From NCBI RefSeq assembly GCF_900107935.1, contig NZ_FNVG01000011.1, forward strand, positions 1-64,000: a stretch of 64,000 nucleotides of DNA. Reading direction: 5' to 3'. The notes beneath the pieces are model-generated. The model searched no databases, was not told where the DNA came from, and saw only the letters and a program-made list of their open reading frames with translations. The stretch comes from Vibrio hangzhouensis (GTDB lineage: Bacteria > Pseudomonadota > Gammaproteobacteria > Enterobacterales > Vibrionaceae). The position numbers and the translations under genes are program-made. Below, one piece after another: positions 49,582 to 58,841 of this stretch. How positions within the stretch are numbered: position 1 is the first letter of the stretch; each line of letters opens with the position of its first letter.

Positions 49582-49605
49582 GTGCATCTGCACCAATCAA
49601 ATGCA
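49582..49605. promoter_or_regulatory. Overlapping inverted repeats upstream of the sigma-54 promoter
   Basis: GTGCATCTGCAC (49582-49593) is an almost perfect palindrome. It overlaps TGCACCAATCAAATGCA (49589-49605), which resembles the NtrC site (TGCAC-N7-GTGCA type) at its outer bases. The centre is about 85-95 bp upstream of the predicted start point, a normal distance for an enhancer-binding protein. The identity of the activator is a guess. Confidence 0.5.
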
Positions 49606-49657
49606 ACCTCTCACCCAAGACCATTTATAACTGACTGTTTTTATTGAGAATATTATT

Positions 49658-49673
49658 TGGCACTCTCTTTGCT
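49658..49673 (+). promoter_or_regulatory. Sigma-54 (RpoN) promoter
   Basis: TGGCAC-TCTCT-TTGC-T matches the -24/-12 consensus TGGCAC-N5-TTGCW exactly. Transcription would begin near 49684, about 32 bases before the ATG of the next gene. Confidence 0.88.
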
Positions 49674-49715
49674 CTGCCTCTTTCAGGAGACAATGAACCA
49701 CAAAAGGAGGTCGTC

Positions 49716-50522
49716 ATGTTTGTATTCGTGTCTTTTATATTGTCTGCTGCCATTCTGGCAGCCATCTACCACTACGCAAAGGCTACTGAAGCCAAACTTG
49801 AACGTAAATATCAACTTATCGTCAATTTACGTGGTCTGGTTACTCTGGTAAGACAGCATCGAACTGCGACCCATTATTATCTGATGTTCGGCCAGAAAAA
49901 GCTCAAACAACTAGAAAAAATCGAACAGGAGATGGAACGCCGCTGCCTCGATCTTATCGAAGTGGCTCATTTTGACAATAAACCTATGTATCGCGTACTC
50001 CATAGCAACATTAAGCTATTGTGTCGGTCCTGGAAAAAACACAGCGTCAGCAAAAACCAACTGGTACACGGTAAGCTGATCCGTCAAACCTTACTTCTCG
50101 TGGATGATATTTTGATCGCCTGGCTTGTGGACGTCGAACGGGAAGAGCTTGAAGAAGACTATCGTAATCTATGGCAAGGAATTATTGATTCTCTCGACTG
50201 TTTAACACAGCTGCGCGTCTGTATCGAAGGATGTGAAAGTGAACTGGGCAAACAACGCGTCATGCACTATTGCAGAATGATGCACCGGAAAGTCAATCAA
50301 TTAAGTGTGGTTGGCCCCCTATCCGTGCCTTCACCAATGTACAGTGCAACAATCGGTAGAATTGAAACCCTTATTGAAACTCCTGCCACCGAGTTGGATC
50401 GAGAATTTTTGTATCAGCTAACCTCTGAGCTGTCCGAACTGATATTCACCAGTTACGACGGTATCATTAAGGAAATGGCCGAGGAACTGTACCAACCTAT
50501 CCCCAATACCGCAGTAGTCTGA
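49716..50522 (+). CDS. Membrane-anchored helical protein of unknown function, sigma-54 controlled
   Basis: A 268-residue protein, started at 49716 because of a perfect SD (AAAGGAGG) 6 bases upstream. One N-terminal hydrophobic helix (about 2-20) anchors an all-helical cytoplasmic or periplasmic domain. VTLVRQHRTATHYYLMFGQ and the following Lys/Glu heptads look like the four-helix nitrate/nitrite-sensing (NIT) fold, with a possible second copy around QLRVCIEGCESELGKQRV. That match is by eye only. There is no output domain. The sigma-54 promoter and upstream palindromes suggest control by nitrogen, motility or another enhancer-binding protein. It shares a terminator with the convergent fadR. 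Confidence 0.75.
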   Translation: MFVFVSFILSAAILAAIYHYAKATEAKLERKYQLIVNLRGLVTLVRQHRTATHYYLMFGQKKLKQLEKIEQEMERRCLDLIEVAHFDNKPMYRVLHSNIKLLCRSWKKHSVSKNQLVHGKLIRQTLLLVDDILIAWLVDVEREELEEDYRNLWQGIIDSLDCLTQLRVCIEGCESELGKQRVMHYCRMMHRKVNQLSVVGPLSVPSPMYSATIGRIETLIETPATELDREFLYQLTSELSELIFTSYDGIIKEMAEELYQPIPNTAVV

Positions 50523-50536
50523 AAGGTTCAATCATT

Positions 50537-50562
50537 AAAAAGGCCGCTAACTTAGCGGCCTT
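50537..50562. terminator. Bidirectional terminator (sigma-54 gene / fadR)
   Basis: AAGGCCGCTAA/TTAGCGGCCTT, a near-perfect palindrome. The - strand continues TTTTTAAT, so it works best for fadR. Confidence 0.88.
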
Positions 50563-50576
50563 GAGTTTCTACAGCA

Positions 50577-51416
50577 TTAACTGTCGTCTTCGGTAAAATC
50601 TGTTGGCAGTGTGGTTTTCATCTGATTCCAGATTTGACTACTCTCGATACCGTAGTGACGAATCACTAGCGGCAGTCTATCTCGATCACCGTTCTGGCAA
50701 ACTTGCAGTAGCTCTTTATAGAAGGCCAGTGCCAGTTCACGAGCTTCTGGGTTAGAGAAGTAGTAACTACCCACGCGATCGTAGAGCTTCTTAAGACCAT
50801 TGAAAATCAGACCGTAGATCTGGTTTCCTGAATGAAAGGCCAGACGTTGGAACAGCATATAGTCATAAAAGTTGAAGGTTCGAGCGATCAGTGCAGACTG
50901 ACGTTTCGCTTCGTCTTTTTCACCTTCATCTTTAACGTTTTGCTTAATTTTGTCGGCATAAGGAGAGGACTCAACAAACGCATCCCAGGACTCTGCCTTA
51001 AGAAGGCTTTCACAGGAATCGATCACACCTTCTATAGTGCGTTCTGAATTCTCTTTATTCGCTTTGAAAGCGTAGCGCATGAATATCGGACTGATGTTGG
51101 TACGTGCCGCAAGAAGATCTTCAACTATTGATGTAGCATTATCCGCATCTAAAGTCATAAGCGTATCCAGAATGTGAAGACCTGATGTCTCCATAAACTG
51201 ATTTACCTTGGTTGGCTTGCCATGCTGAATGGTTAACCAACCATCTCTAGCCAAGCGTTGTAGCACTTCACGAAGCGTCGTTCTCGTTACCCCAATAAGT
51301 TCAGACAGTTCTCTTTCAGCTGGGAGAATTGAGCCCGGTGGAAAACGGCCATTCCAGATGCTCTCTATAATATACTTTTCAGCGAACCCTGCTGGGCTCT
51401 TCGCCTTAATTACCAT
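50577..51416 (-). CDS. fadR: Fatty acid regulator FadR (Vibrio long form)
   Basis: A 279-residue GntR-family regulator. The N-terminal winged helix includes [21 protein letters not shown]. The C-terminal acyl-CoA-binding domain is longer than E. coli FadR (239) because of an insertion of about 40 residues near 138-180 ([20 protein letters not shown] and following). Vibrio FadR with this insertion is known to bind acyl-CoA at two sites. It represses fad genes and activates fab genes. A matching operator is seen before fadH in this window. It is divergent from nhaB. Confidence 0.97.
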   Translation of the reverse strand: MVIKAKSPAGFAEKYIIESIWNGRFPPGSILPAERELSELIGVTRTTLREVLQRLARDGWLTIQHGKPTKVNQFMETSGLHILDTLMTLDADNATSIVEDLLAARTNISPIFMRYAFKANKENSERTIEGVIDSCESLLKAESWDAFVESSPYADKIKQNVKDEGEKDEAKRQSALIARTFNFYDYMLFQRLAFHSGNQIYGLIFNGLKKLYDRVGSYYFSNPEARELALAFYKELLQVCQNGDRDRLPLVIRHYGIESSQIWNQMKTTLPTDFTEDDS

Positions 51417-52091
51417 TATGGGGTGTATCCAATCATTTTATTTATTTGTGTATAGAACTCATCATACCACTACTTCAAGAATTTGGTAAACCTACACGAC
51501 TTATAACTGTAACATTTACAAAATAGAGCAATAACTCTATTATGACATTTTTATGGACATACCCATTTATAGGTACCATTAATAGTCATTACCAATTTAT
51601 TAAACTTCTATTAACCATACAACTTATTATAATATATACAAAAACACCCTGACATAACCAAAAATAATCAATACGTTTTTTCCGAGTATTAGCCGAAATT
51701 TAAACAGAAAAACATGCTTTTTTGACCTGTACGATTCACATAGTATCTATGACTCATATTTTGTATGGTCATCCATCACAATTGTGAAAAGGCAACCATT
51801 ACGCATGTCTATGTTTAGCTTATTACACATGGATCGCGTTTTTAGCAAAAAGTAGAAGTTTCCCAATACGAAATTGTATTTTTTGTTGACTAAATCTTAC
51901 CGAAGAGTAGAGTTGCGGGCGAAGCAAGGAGTGCTTACAACTGAGGGACTTGGCAAGTGAACAATCACCCCCACCTAGTGTGAGCGTTGTTCGTTTACTA
52001 AGTTTTTTAAGTTTGATTTTGTTTGGAAGCCCTCTCAAATACTCTCGCACCCTTTGCATTTGTCATTTAATAACAACATAAGAGTATTACT
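51417..52091. other. fadR-nhaB divergent region with structured nhaB leader
   Basis: 675 bp. The fadR-side half (to about 51840) is AT-rich, with a TCACAATTGTGA palindrome (51777-51788) but no gene. The nhaB-side half contains the folded element at 51911-52008 described separately. I see no open reading frame with an SD. Confidence 0.6.
51911..52008 (+). promoter_or_regulatory. Structured nhaB leader with intrinsic terminator (attenuator or small RNA)
   Basis: First hairpin: AGTTG (51911-51915) pairs with CAACT (51938-51942), and inside it AAGCA pairs with TGCTT. Second: a 16-nt arm (51949-51964) pairs with 51987-52002 with one mismatch and three G-U pairs, extended by TCAC/GTGA, and followed directly by TTTTTT (52003-52008). 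This is a canonical terminator lying 84 bases before the nhaB start. In addition GAGGG (51943-51947) can pair with CCCTC (52033-52037), an alternative that overlaps the first bases of the terminator. Two readings are possible: transcription attenuation of nhaB, or an independent small RNA of about 100-120 nt. No known riboswitch class was recognised. Confidence 0.65.
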
Positions 52092-53684
52092 ATGCCGATT
52101 TCTCTTGGAAATGCTTTTATCAAGAACTTTCTTGGTAAGGCTCCCGATTGGTATAAAGTAGCGATCATCGCTTTCCTGATTATCAACCCAATTGTTTTCT
52201 TCTTCATTGATCCATTTACAGCCGGTTGGCTGTTGGTCATTGAGTTTATCTTCACCCTTGCCATGGCACTAAAATGCTACCCACTTCAACCAGGGGGTTT
52301 GCTAGCTATTGAGGCCATTGCGATTGGAATGACCAGTCCTGCTATGGTGAAGCATGAAATCGTTAACAACATCGAAGTGTTATTACTTCTGGTGTTCATG
52401 GTGGCCGGTATCTACTTTATGAAACAGCTACTGCTGTTCATCTTCACTAAGATACTGTTGGGCATCCGTTCTAAAACGATACTATCGCTCGCGTTCTGTT
52501 TCGCGGCAGCATTCCTGTCCGCATTCCTGGATGCGCTTACGGTTATTGCCGTCGTCATCAGCGTCGCTGTAGGCTTCTACTCAATCTACCACAAAGTGGC
52601 TTCTGGTAAGCACTACGGTTCTTCTCACGATCACACTCAAGACGAACACCTGTCTGAGTTGACCCGTGATGACTTAGAAGACTACCGCGCGTTCTTGCGT
52701 TCGCTTCTCATGCATGCCGGCGTTGGTACTGCTCTGGGCGGCGTAATGACAATGGTAGGCGAACCACAAAACCTGATCATTGCGGATCAGGCGGGATGGC
52801 AATTCGGTGAGTTCATCATGCGTATGTTGCCAGTGACGCTACCGGTATTTTTCTGTGGCCTGCTAACCTGTGTGCTGGTCGAGAAATTTAAGGTGTTTGG
52901 TTACGGCGCCAAGCTATCAGACAACGTTCGTCAAATCCTGGTTGACTTCGACCGTGAAGAACGCAAAACGCGTACCAAGCAAGATGTTGCCAAGCTATGG
53001 GTTCAAGGTGTGATTGCAGTTTGGCTCATCGTCGCATTAGCGATGCACCTGGCCGCAGTTGGTCTTATTGGTCTGTCTGTTATCATCCTTGCAACCGCAT
53101 TTACTGGTGTCATCGAAGAACACTCTATGGGCAAGGCGTTTGAAGAAGCGCTACCGTTTACCGCACTTCTTGCCGTGTTCTTCTCAATTGTTGCGGTTAT
53201 CATCGACCAGGGTCTGTTCAAACCGATCATCGATGCGGTACTGCATATTGAAGATAAGGGTACACAGCTGGCTCTGTTCTATGTTGCCAACGGTCTGCTT
53301 TCAATGGTCTCAGACAACGTATTCGTTGGTACGGTCTACATCAACGAAGTGAAAACAGCATTAGTTGAAGGTGTCATTGATCGTGCCCAGTTCGACTTGC
53401 TGGCAGTAGCGATTAACACAGGTACGAACTTGCCATCAGTGGCGACACCGAATGGTCAGGCAGCCTTCCTGTTCTTGTTGACATCGGCTCTTGCTCCGCT
53501 CATTCGTTTGTCCTACGGCAAAATGGTCATCATGGCACTGCCGTACACCATCGTGCTTGCTCTAGTCGGTCTTTTCGGCATCGTATTCCTACTGGAACCT
53601 ATGACCGCAATCTTCTACGATTTGGGTTGGATTACGGAAGCAACAGGGAAAGCAATTGAGGCCGGAGTCTCATCCGGACATTAA
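52092..53684 (+). CDS. nhaB: Na+/H+ antiporter NhaB
   Basis: A 530-residue inner-membrane antiporter with about 12 helices, exporting Na+ in exchange for H+. [22 protein letters not shown] is close to the family N-terminus, and [17 protein letters not shown] and [20 protein letters not shown] are conserved. Length matches Vibrio and E. coli NhaB (513-530). It is divergent from fadR and followed by dsbB, the same order as in E. coli. Its leader contains a strong terminator hairpin. Confidence 0.98.
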   Translation: MPISLGNAFIKNFLGKAPDWYKVAIIAFLIINPIVFFFIDPFTAGWLLVIEFIFTLAMALKCYPLQPGGLLAIEAIAIGMTSPAMVKHEIVNNIEVLLLLVFMVAGIYFMKQLLLFIFTKILLGIRSKTILSLAFCFAAAFLSAFLDALTVIAVVISVAVGFYSIYHKVASGKHYGSSHDHTQDEHLSELTRDDLEDYRAFLRSLLMHAGVGTALGGVMTMVGEPQNLIIADQAGWQFGEFIMRMLPVTLPVFFCGLLTCVLVEKFKVFGYGAKLSDNVRQILVDFDREERKTRTKQDVAKLWVQGVIAVWLIVALAMHLAAVGLIGLSVIILATAFTGVIEEHSMGKAFEEALPFTALLAVFFSIVAVIIDQGLFKPIIDAVLHIEDKGTQLALFYVANGLLSMVSDNVFVGTVYINEVKTALVEGVIDRAQFDLLAVAINTGTNLPSVATPNGQAAFLFLLTSALAPLIRLSYGKMVIMALPYTIVLALVGLFGIVFLLEPMTAIFYDLGWITEATGKAIEAGVSSGH

Positions 53685-53718
53685 TTTTTAGTTGATTGTG
53701 AAACTATTCCAAGTTAAA

Positions 53719-53747
53719 AAGCTCTGAGTATTCAGAGCTTTTTTTAT
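53719..53747 (+). terminator. Terminator after nhaB
   Basis: AAGCTCTGA/TCAGAGCTT stem over GTAT, followed by seven T. It precedes dsbB by about 20 bp, so dsbB expression depends on read-through or an internal promoter. Confidence 0.92.
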
Positions 53748-53765
53748 TTTAACAAGGACGTATCA

Positions 53766-54290
53766 GTGTCAGTTCTTTCTAACATCAAGACTTTTTCTCA
53801 GTCCCGATTATCTTGGGCTTTACTGTTTCTCTTTACCCTGTTCTTTGAACTGTGTGCCCTGTTCTTCCAGCACGTAATGCAACTGGCTCCCTGCGTGATG
53901 TGTATTTACGAGCGCGTCGCTATGTTTGGGATTTCAGGAGCCGCGCTGATTGGCCTGCTCAATCCTAAAAATACACTACTACGATGGGTGGGGTTAGGTG
54001 CCTGGGGGGCATCCGCCGTGAAAGGCCTGACTCTGTCTCTAGAGCATGTGGATTACCAGTTCAATCCCTCACCCTTTAAAACCTGCGATTTGTTCGTCAC
54101 CTTCCCCGACTGGGCACCGTTGAACCAATGGGCTCCATGGATGTTTGAAGCTTATGGCGACTGTTCAAAAGTAGTTTGGCAGTTCCTCACTTTATCCATG
54201 CCTCAGTGGCTAGTCGTCATTTTTGCCGGTAACCTTCTTGCGTTGGCAATCATTGTTATTGCACAAGCCAGCAAAACTAAACGTTTCTGA
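53766..54290 (+). CDS. dsbB: Disulfide bond formation protein B
   Basis: A 174-residue quinone reductase with four membrane helices that reoxidises DsbA. The first cysteine pair is APCVMCIYERVA (C43, C46). The second is in the periplasmic loop, where TCDLFVTFP and YGDCSK carry one cysteine each. It starts at a GTG (53766) with SD AAGGA. The position after nhaB is conserved with E. coli. Confidence 0.96.
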   Translation: MSVLSNIKTFSQSRLSWALLFLFTLFFELCALFFQHVMQLAPCVMCIYERVAMFGISGAALIGLLNPKNTLLRWVGLGAWGASAVKGLTLSLEHVDYQFNPSPFKTCDLFVTFPDWAPLNQWAPWMFEAYGDCSKVVWQFLTLSMPQWLVVIFAGNLLALAIIVIAQASKTKRF

Positions 54291-54353
54291 CTTCGAGCGG
54301 TAAGCGCTAAGAAGCCAATTTACGCCATCAATATATGTTGTACCGATAGCAAA

Positions 54354-54373
54354 GAAGCCTCATTTGAGGCTTC
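54354..54373 (-). terminator. Hairpin after the SEC-C gene
   Basis: GAAGCCTC/GAGGCTTC stem over ATTT; the - strand continues TTTGC, a short T-run. It lies between convergent genes. Confidence 0.65.
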
Positions 54374-54382
54374 CTGATTGCT

Positions 54383-54985
54383 TTATTTCCCGCAGCATTT
54401 CTTATATTTGCTACCGCTGCCACAAGGACACGGATCGTTTCGTCCAATCTCCTTGAACGGGTTCACGGTCTGGGACTGATGGCCAATCATCATCTCATCG
54501 GCTGCCATAGCCACCTCATGAACCATGGTATCAAGTTGTGGCGCTAAATCGGCATAGGTGGGCAACTGTTCAAAACCCGCTTCACACATTTGGGCGTGGG
54601 TTTGCTCTTCATCCATCGCCAGCATCAGCGTGGTAAGCAGAGCCTGGAGCATACGTACGGTGCCATCTGACAGCGCTTTGCCTTGCCATTGTATCTCAAC
54701 GACTGGCCAAACCGTCATGAAGCCTTCTGCAAAATCCGCCACCAGATCTTGATTGTCATCAAGCAAGGCCAACAACGCATATTGATTGGTTTTGAGAAGC
54801 GCATACTGAGCTTGAAGGTGCTCGACCACCCAAGTTTCTTGCTCCGGCGTGAAGTCACCAAGTACCGATGATAGCCAAGCCTCTGGCTTTAAGGGCTCAG
54901 CTGCAAAGTTAGCGGCTAGGATTGCGCCTTCGATAAACGCACTAGATTCGCCTGCCCAGTCAGCAGGAAGCTCGATGAATTTCAT
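54383..54985 (-). CDS. UPF0149/YecA-type protein with C-terminal SEC-C zinc motif
   Basis: A 200-residue protein. The N-terminal helical part ([20 protein letters not shown]) is the YgfB/YecA-like domain. The C-terminus [20 protein letters not shown] is a SEC-C motif that binds zinc, as at the end of SecA. Such proteins may associate with ribosomes or SecB, but the role of this one is unknown. The start at 54985 fits the domain boundary. Confidence 0.85.
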   Translation of the reverse strand: MKFIELPADWAGESSAFIEGAILAANFAAEPLKPEAWLSSVLGDFTPEQETWVVEHLQAQYALLKTNQYALLALLDDNQDLVADFAEGFMTVWPVVEIQWQGKALSDGTVRMLQALLTTLMLAMDEEQTHAQMCEAGFEQLPTYADLAPQLDTMVHEVAMAADEMMIGHQSQTVNPFKEIGRNDPCPCGSGSKYKKCCGK

Positions 54986-55107
54986 TTGTTCAATACACCC
55001 GTCAGAATTTGTGGCAAGTATATTTACCTCGCCGTAGAAACACAATGGTCGATTCTTTAATCCATAACGGGTAGAATCCTCGCTCCCTGATAGTAATGAG
55101 AACCAGT

Positions 55108-56070
55108 ATGCGCGTTGTTTTGGGCCCGATGGAGGGCGTATTAGATCATTTGATGCGAGAAATCCTTACCGAGATCAACGACTATGATCTTTGTGTAACC
55201 GAGTTTGTTCGTGTCGTTGACCAAACACTCCCTGATCATGTGTTTTATCGACTGTGTCCTGAACTCGCTCAAGGTTCGATGACCAAATCTGGCACGCCTG
55301 TTCATATTCAGCTTCTTGGCCAAGATCCGCGTTGGATGGCCGAAAACGCGGTAAAAGCCGCATCACTTGGCGCTAAGGGGATTGACCTAAACTTTGGTTG
55401 CCCGGCAAAACTGGTGAACAAGAGCAAAGGGGGCGCGGCGCTACTGCAACATCCAGAGCTTATCCATAACGTGGTTAAGGCATGCCGAGAAGCCGTCGAC
55501 CCATCTATTCCAGTCACCGCGAAAATACGTCTGGGTTGGGAAAATCCTGATGACTGCTTTGAAATTGTCGATGCGATTGAGCAGGCTGGCGCCAACGAGC
55601 TAACCGTGCACGCGCGCACCAAAACGGGCGGTTATAAAGCCAGTGAAATCAAATGGGACTACATCAATCAGATACGTCAAAAGACCAGCCTTCCCTTGAT
55701 CGCCAACGGAGAGATCTGGAATTATGCTGATGGTCAGCGCTGCATCGACAATACTGGCGTAGACTCCTTGATGGTCTGTCGCGGTGCGTTCAACGTGCCA
55801 AACTTGGGTAATGTCGTCAAACACAACCATACTGTGATGCCATGGCATGAAGTGGTCGAACTGCTTTTGGTATATTCGACCTATGAAATCAAAGGCGATA
55901 AAGGACTCTATTATCCAAACCGCGTCAAGCAGTGGTTTTCGTACCTTCGCCAGCAATATCCTCAAGCTGCTGATTTGTTCAGAGAAATCCGTACCCACAA
56001 TAAGGCAGCGCCTATTGTAGAGCACATTCAGCAGTACCGCGACAAGATGCTCGCCACCCTGCCGCTGTAA
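55108..56070 (+). CDS. dusC: tRNA-dihydrouridine(16) synthase
   Basis: A 320-residue flavin enzyme reducing uridine 16 in the tRNA D-loop. [20 protein letters not shown] and ITEFVRV-like [11 protein letters not shown] are the DusC N-terminus. The catalytic cysteine is in [20 protein letters not shown], and the FMN site includes HARTKTGGY and ANGEIW. The start at 55108 matches E. coli DusC; ATG 55096 would add four residues. It is convergent with malZ at 6 bp, so no terminator separates them. Confidence 0.95.
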   Translation: MRVVLGPMEGVLDHLMREILTEINDYDLCVTEFVRVVDQTLPDHVFYRLCPELAQGSMTKSGTPVHIQLLGQDPRWMAENAVKAASLGAKGIDLNFGCPAKLVNKSKGGAALLQHPELIHNVVKACREAVDPSIPVTAKIRLGWENPDDCFEIVDAIEQAGANELTVHARTKTGGYKASEIKWDYINQIRQKTSLPLIANGEIWNYADGQRCIDNTGVDSLMVCRGAFNVPNLGNVVKHNHTVMPWHEVVELLLVYSTYEIKGDKGLYYPNRVKQWFSYLRQQYPQAADLFREIRTHNKAAPIVEHIQQYRDKMLATLPL

Positions 56071-56076
56071 GACTGT

Positions 56077-57909
56077 CTAGCGTGTCAGCAGCAGAGAATG
56101 CTCTGCTGCGATAGTGACATCTAAATCACCCTCTTCTGCTTGGCATGTACGACCGGTCAATACACATTCAAACGTGTCATTCTCAAGTCCAAGCTTCCAT
56201 ACTGGCAGCGAAACACGCAACGCCTCTATGCCCAGGTTGAAGCCACTAATCACTACTTCCTGGCCCAATTGACGGGCGAACACCAAACTTGATTGATCAA
56301 CATATAGCGGGACAAAACTGCCTCGTTGTAAAGCAGGTGAAGCTTTACGAAGCGAAATCAACTGCTTGCAATAAGGTAACCATTTACTCGTCGTCACTTG
56401 CTCCCATGGAAAGCAGCGGCGATTGTCCGGATCGTGTGTCCCCTCAAGTCCCACTTCCACTCCGTAGTACAGACACGGTGTGCCGACGTAGGTCATCAAC
56501 AGCTGCAGTGCGATGGCAAGACGAGACTCGTTGCCACCCAGAGTGGTAACAAAGCGCTCAGTATCATGGCTATCAAGTTGGTTTAACTGGGACAGTTGGT
56601 TACTCCATGGTACTTTGGCACTGGCCTCTTGAAGCCAGCTCAAAAACTCATGACAGTCGATGTCGATAGGGTCAAACGCAATGTCTTTCCTGGCGAGTAG
56701 CGCACGTAGTGGATGGGCAAAACCATAATAGTTCATGGCCCCATCTTCCTGATCTCCCTGCAGCCACTGGGTCGCCTCAAAGAAGTGTTCCCCAAGCATA
56801 TAAGAGTCAGAATTTACCGACTTCATTGACTCACGAAACGCTCTGACATAATGCGCATTATTGGCTGCACCTTCGCCTTCCCCTAGCATATGAATCACAT
56901 CAAAGCGCCAACCGTCGATATTATAAGGCGGTTTGAGCCAATGTTTGATCACCGAGTCTTGACCTCGATAGATGTGATCACGTACGTCGTCATTATGGAA
57001 GTTCAGGACAGGAAGCGTATCTATTCCCTTCCAGCCTACGTACTGTTTTGAGTCTCCGTTAAAGAAGTAGTAGTCACGATAGGGGCTGTCTGGAGAAGTG
57101 TATGCGCCATTGCTCTCTTCCAGTACATCAAACCAAGGGTGTGCGACAGAGGTATGGTTGAGCACGGCATCAAGTACCACCCTCATACCTCGCTGATGCA
57201 AGTTGTCAGCAAGTTCGGCAAATTGTTGGTTGGTGCCAAATTTTGGATCGATGGAGTAGTAGTCCACCGTGTCATACTTGTGGTTACTGTATGAGGTAAA
57301 AATCGGATTGAGATACAAGCTAGTGATCCCAAGGTCTTGCAAGTAATCCAGCTTAGATTCAATGCCAGCGAGATCGCCGCCATAAAACTCAACCGCACCA
57401 GAGTTTCCATGATTCCCCACAGGCTCGCCCCACTGTTTTTTCACCGATTGACGATTGCGATTTGGGTATTGGTACTCGCCCGTCTCGACGCCAATGCTTG
57501 AGTCACCATTGCAAAAGCGATCAGGGAAAATCTGATAGAACACTTGCTCAGCAACCCAGCTTGGCGGTTGGTCTGTGCGATTATACTTAAAGTGATATTC
57601 TCGTCCGGGCATGCGACTGTGGATACCACGTGCATCGAGCCAATACTGACTCGTCGCCGTCAGTGCTTTAAACACATAGTAAGTGACGTCTTTGTCTATG
57701 CTAAGTGGCAATGTCGCTTGCCAGATATCCAGTTTGCCTTTACTGCCAACTTTACTCAGTGCGATTAAGTACTCTTCATTGTCAGGCTCGTGACGTAGCT
57801 TAATCGAATCAAATTTATCTTGCTCGGCAAATAAACGGATGGTGAGCCAATCACCTTCTCGCACTAGCCCATCGTTGGTTTGCGGGTGATACAAAAATGG
57901 CTGGTTCAT
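56077..57909 (-). CDS. malZ: Maltodextrin glucosidase / neopullulanase-like GH13 enzyme
   Basis: A 610-residue cytoplasmic alpha-glucosidase-family enzyme. An N-terminal beta-sandwich (1-115) precedes a GH13 barrel. The catalytic residues are D in GWRFDVIHM (nucleophile), E in MLGEHFFEA (acid/base) and D in NQLDSHDTERF. MalZ removes glucose from the reducing end of maltodextrins. There is no signal peptide. No mal regulon gene is adjacent, and I see no MalT-box pattern upstream. Confidence 0.9.
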   Translation of the reverse strand: MNQPFLYHPQTNDGLVREGDWLTIRLFAEQDKFDSIKLRHEPDNEEYLIALSKVGSKGKLDIWQATLPLSIDKDVTYYVFKALTATSQYWLDARGIHSRMPGREYHFKYNRTDQPPSWVAEQVFYQIFPDRFCNGDSSIGVETGEYQYPNRNRQSVKKQWGEPVGNHGNSGAVEFYGGDLAGIESKLDYLQDLGITSLYLNPIFTSYSNHKYDTVDYYSIDPKFGTNQQFAELADNLHQRGMRVVLDAVLNHTSVAHPWFDVLEESNGAYTSPDSPYRDYYFFNGDSKQYVGWKGIDTLPVLNFHNDDVRDHIYRGQDSVIKHWLKPPYNIDGWRFDVIHMLGEGEGAANNAHYVRAFRESMKSVNSDSYMLGEHFFEATQWLQGDQEDGAMNYYGFAHPLRALLARKDIAFDPIDIDCHEFLSWLQEASAKVPWSNQLSQLNQLDSHDTERFVTTLGGNESRLAIALQLLMTYVGTPCLYYGVEVGLEGTHDPDNRRCFPWEQVTTSKWLPYCKQLISLRKASPALQRGSFVPLYVDQSSLVFARQLGQEVVISGFNLGIEALRVSLPVWKLGLENDTFECVLTGRTCQAEEGDLDVTIAAEHSLLLTR

Positions 57910-57967
57910 TATGATTCTTCTGTAGAAAGGGAACGAGGTAAAGTTATTCTAGAAGAATTGCACGGTG

Positions 57968-57997
57968 AAAAAATCCCCCTTCAAATTGAAGAGGGAT
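57968..57997 (-). terminator. Terminator of the TrpXYZ-type operon
   Basis: ATCCC-CTTC and GAAG-AGGGAT form a stem with one bulged mismatch; the - strand continues TTTTTT. It is 50 bp after the ATPase gene's stop. Confidence 0.8.
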
Positions 57998-58046
57998 CAC
58001 AGATGGTAGGCGTAGACCCCTGGGCTGAGTCTAACCAGTTTACATG

Positions 58047-58841
58047 TTAACTGAGTAACAAGCTGTCATCGGCTAGCTCTTCGCCACGCACTTTAGAGAA
58101 CATTTCTAATAAGTCTGGTACTTGCATGTTGGCGCGTTGCTCCCCTTCTACATCAAGCACTATTTCTCCTTGGTGCAGCATCACGGTTCGATCGCCACAA
58201 GCAAGCGCATCTTTCATTGAGTGCGTCACCATCATCACGGTGAGATTAAACTCTTTGATGACTTTTTTGGTCAGATCGATGACAAACGCTGCCATACGTG
58301 GGTCCAGTGCTGCAGTGTGCTCATCCAGTAACAGCAGTTTACTGTCTGATAGTGTTGCCATGACCAGACTCACCGCCTGACGCTGACCGCCGGAAAGTAG
58401 CCCTATGTTATCACCAAGCCTGTCTTCCAGACCGAGCCCAAGAATACTAATGCGCTCCTGGAACAGCTTGCGACGTTTGCTGGAAAGCGACAAGCTCCAG
58501 CCGCGTTTCTTACCACGCATGTACGCCAGCGCCATATTCTCTTCAATAGACAAATCACCACAGGTACCCGCCAGCGGATCCTGAAATACCCGAGCACACT
58601 GGTTTGCACGTTGATCTACAGAAAGTCGGGTAACATCCATATCATCAATCAACACTTTGCCTCCTACCATTGGTGTTTCTCCGGTAACAGCGCCAAGCAA
58701 TGTTGATTTACCCGCTCCATTAGAGCCTATTACTGTCAAGAACTGATGTTCGGGTACTTCTAGATTCACCCCTTTCAATGCCCTGTTCTCCAGTATGGTT
58801 CCTGGATTGAACGTAACTTGAATATCTTCCAGTCGAATCAT
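58047..58841 (-). CDS. ABC importer ATP-binding protein (TrpZ-like)
   Basis: A 264-residue ABC ATPase. Walker A is GSNGAGKST, the signature is LLSGGQRQAVS, Walker B is KLLLLDEHTAAL, and the H-loop is VTHSMKDAL. It energises the permease encoded just upstream, whose stop overlaps its start (ATGA, 58838-58841). The family assigned to aromatic amino acid importers in Gram-positive TrpXYZ is the closest I recognise. The substrate remains inferred. Confidence 0.88.
   Translation of the reverse strand: MIRLEDIQVTFNPGTILENRALKGVNLEVPEHQFLTVIGSNGAGKSTLLGAVTGETPMVGGKVLIDDMDVTRLSVDQRANQCARVFQDPLAGTCGDLSIEENMALAYMRGKKRGWSLSLSSKRRKLFQERISILGLGLEDRLGDNIGLLSGGQRQAVSLVMATLSDSKLLLLDEHTAALDPRMAAFVIDLTKKVIKEFNLTVMMVTHSMKDALACGDRTVMLHQGEIVLDVEGEQRANMQVPDLLEMFSKVRGEELADDSLLLS

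Noticed and set aside
51880..52040. Lysine or yybP-ykoY riboswitch before nhaB
   Set aside because: The element has a terminator and folded domain, but I could not find the conserved junction sequences of either class.
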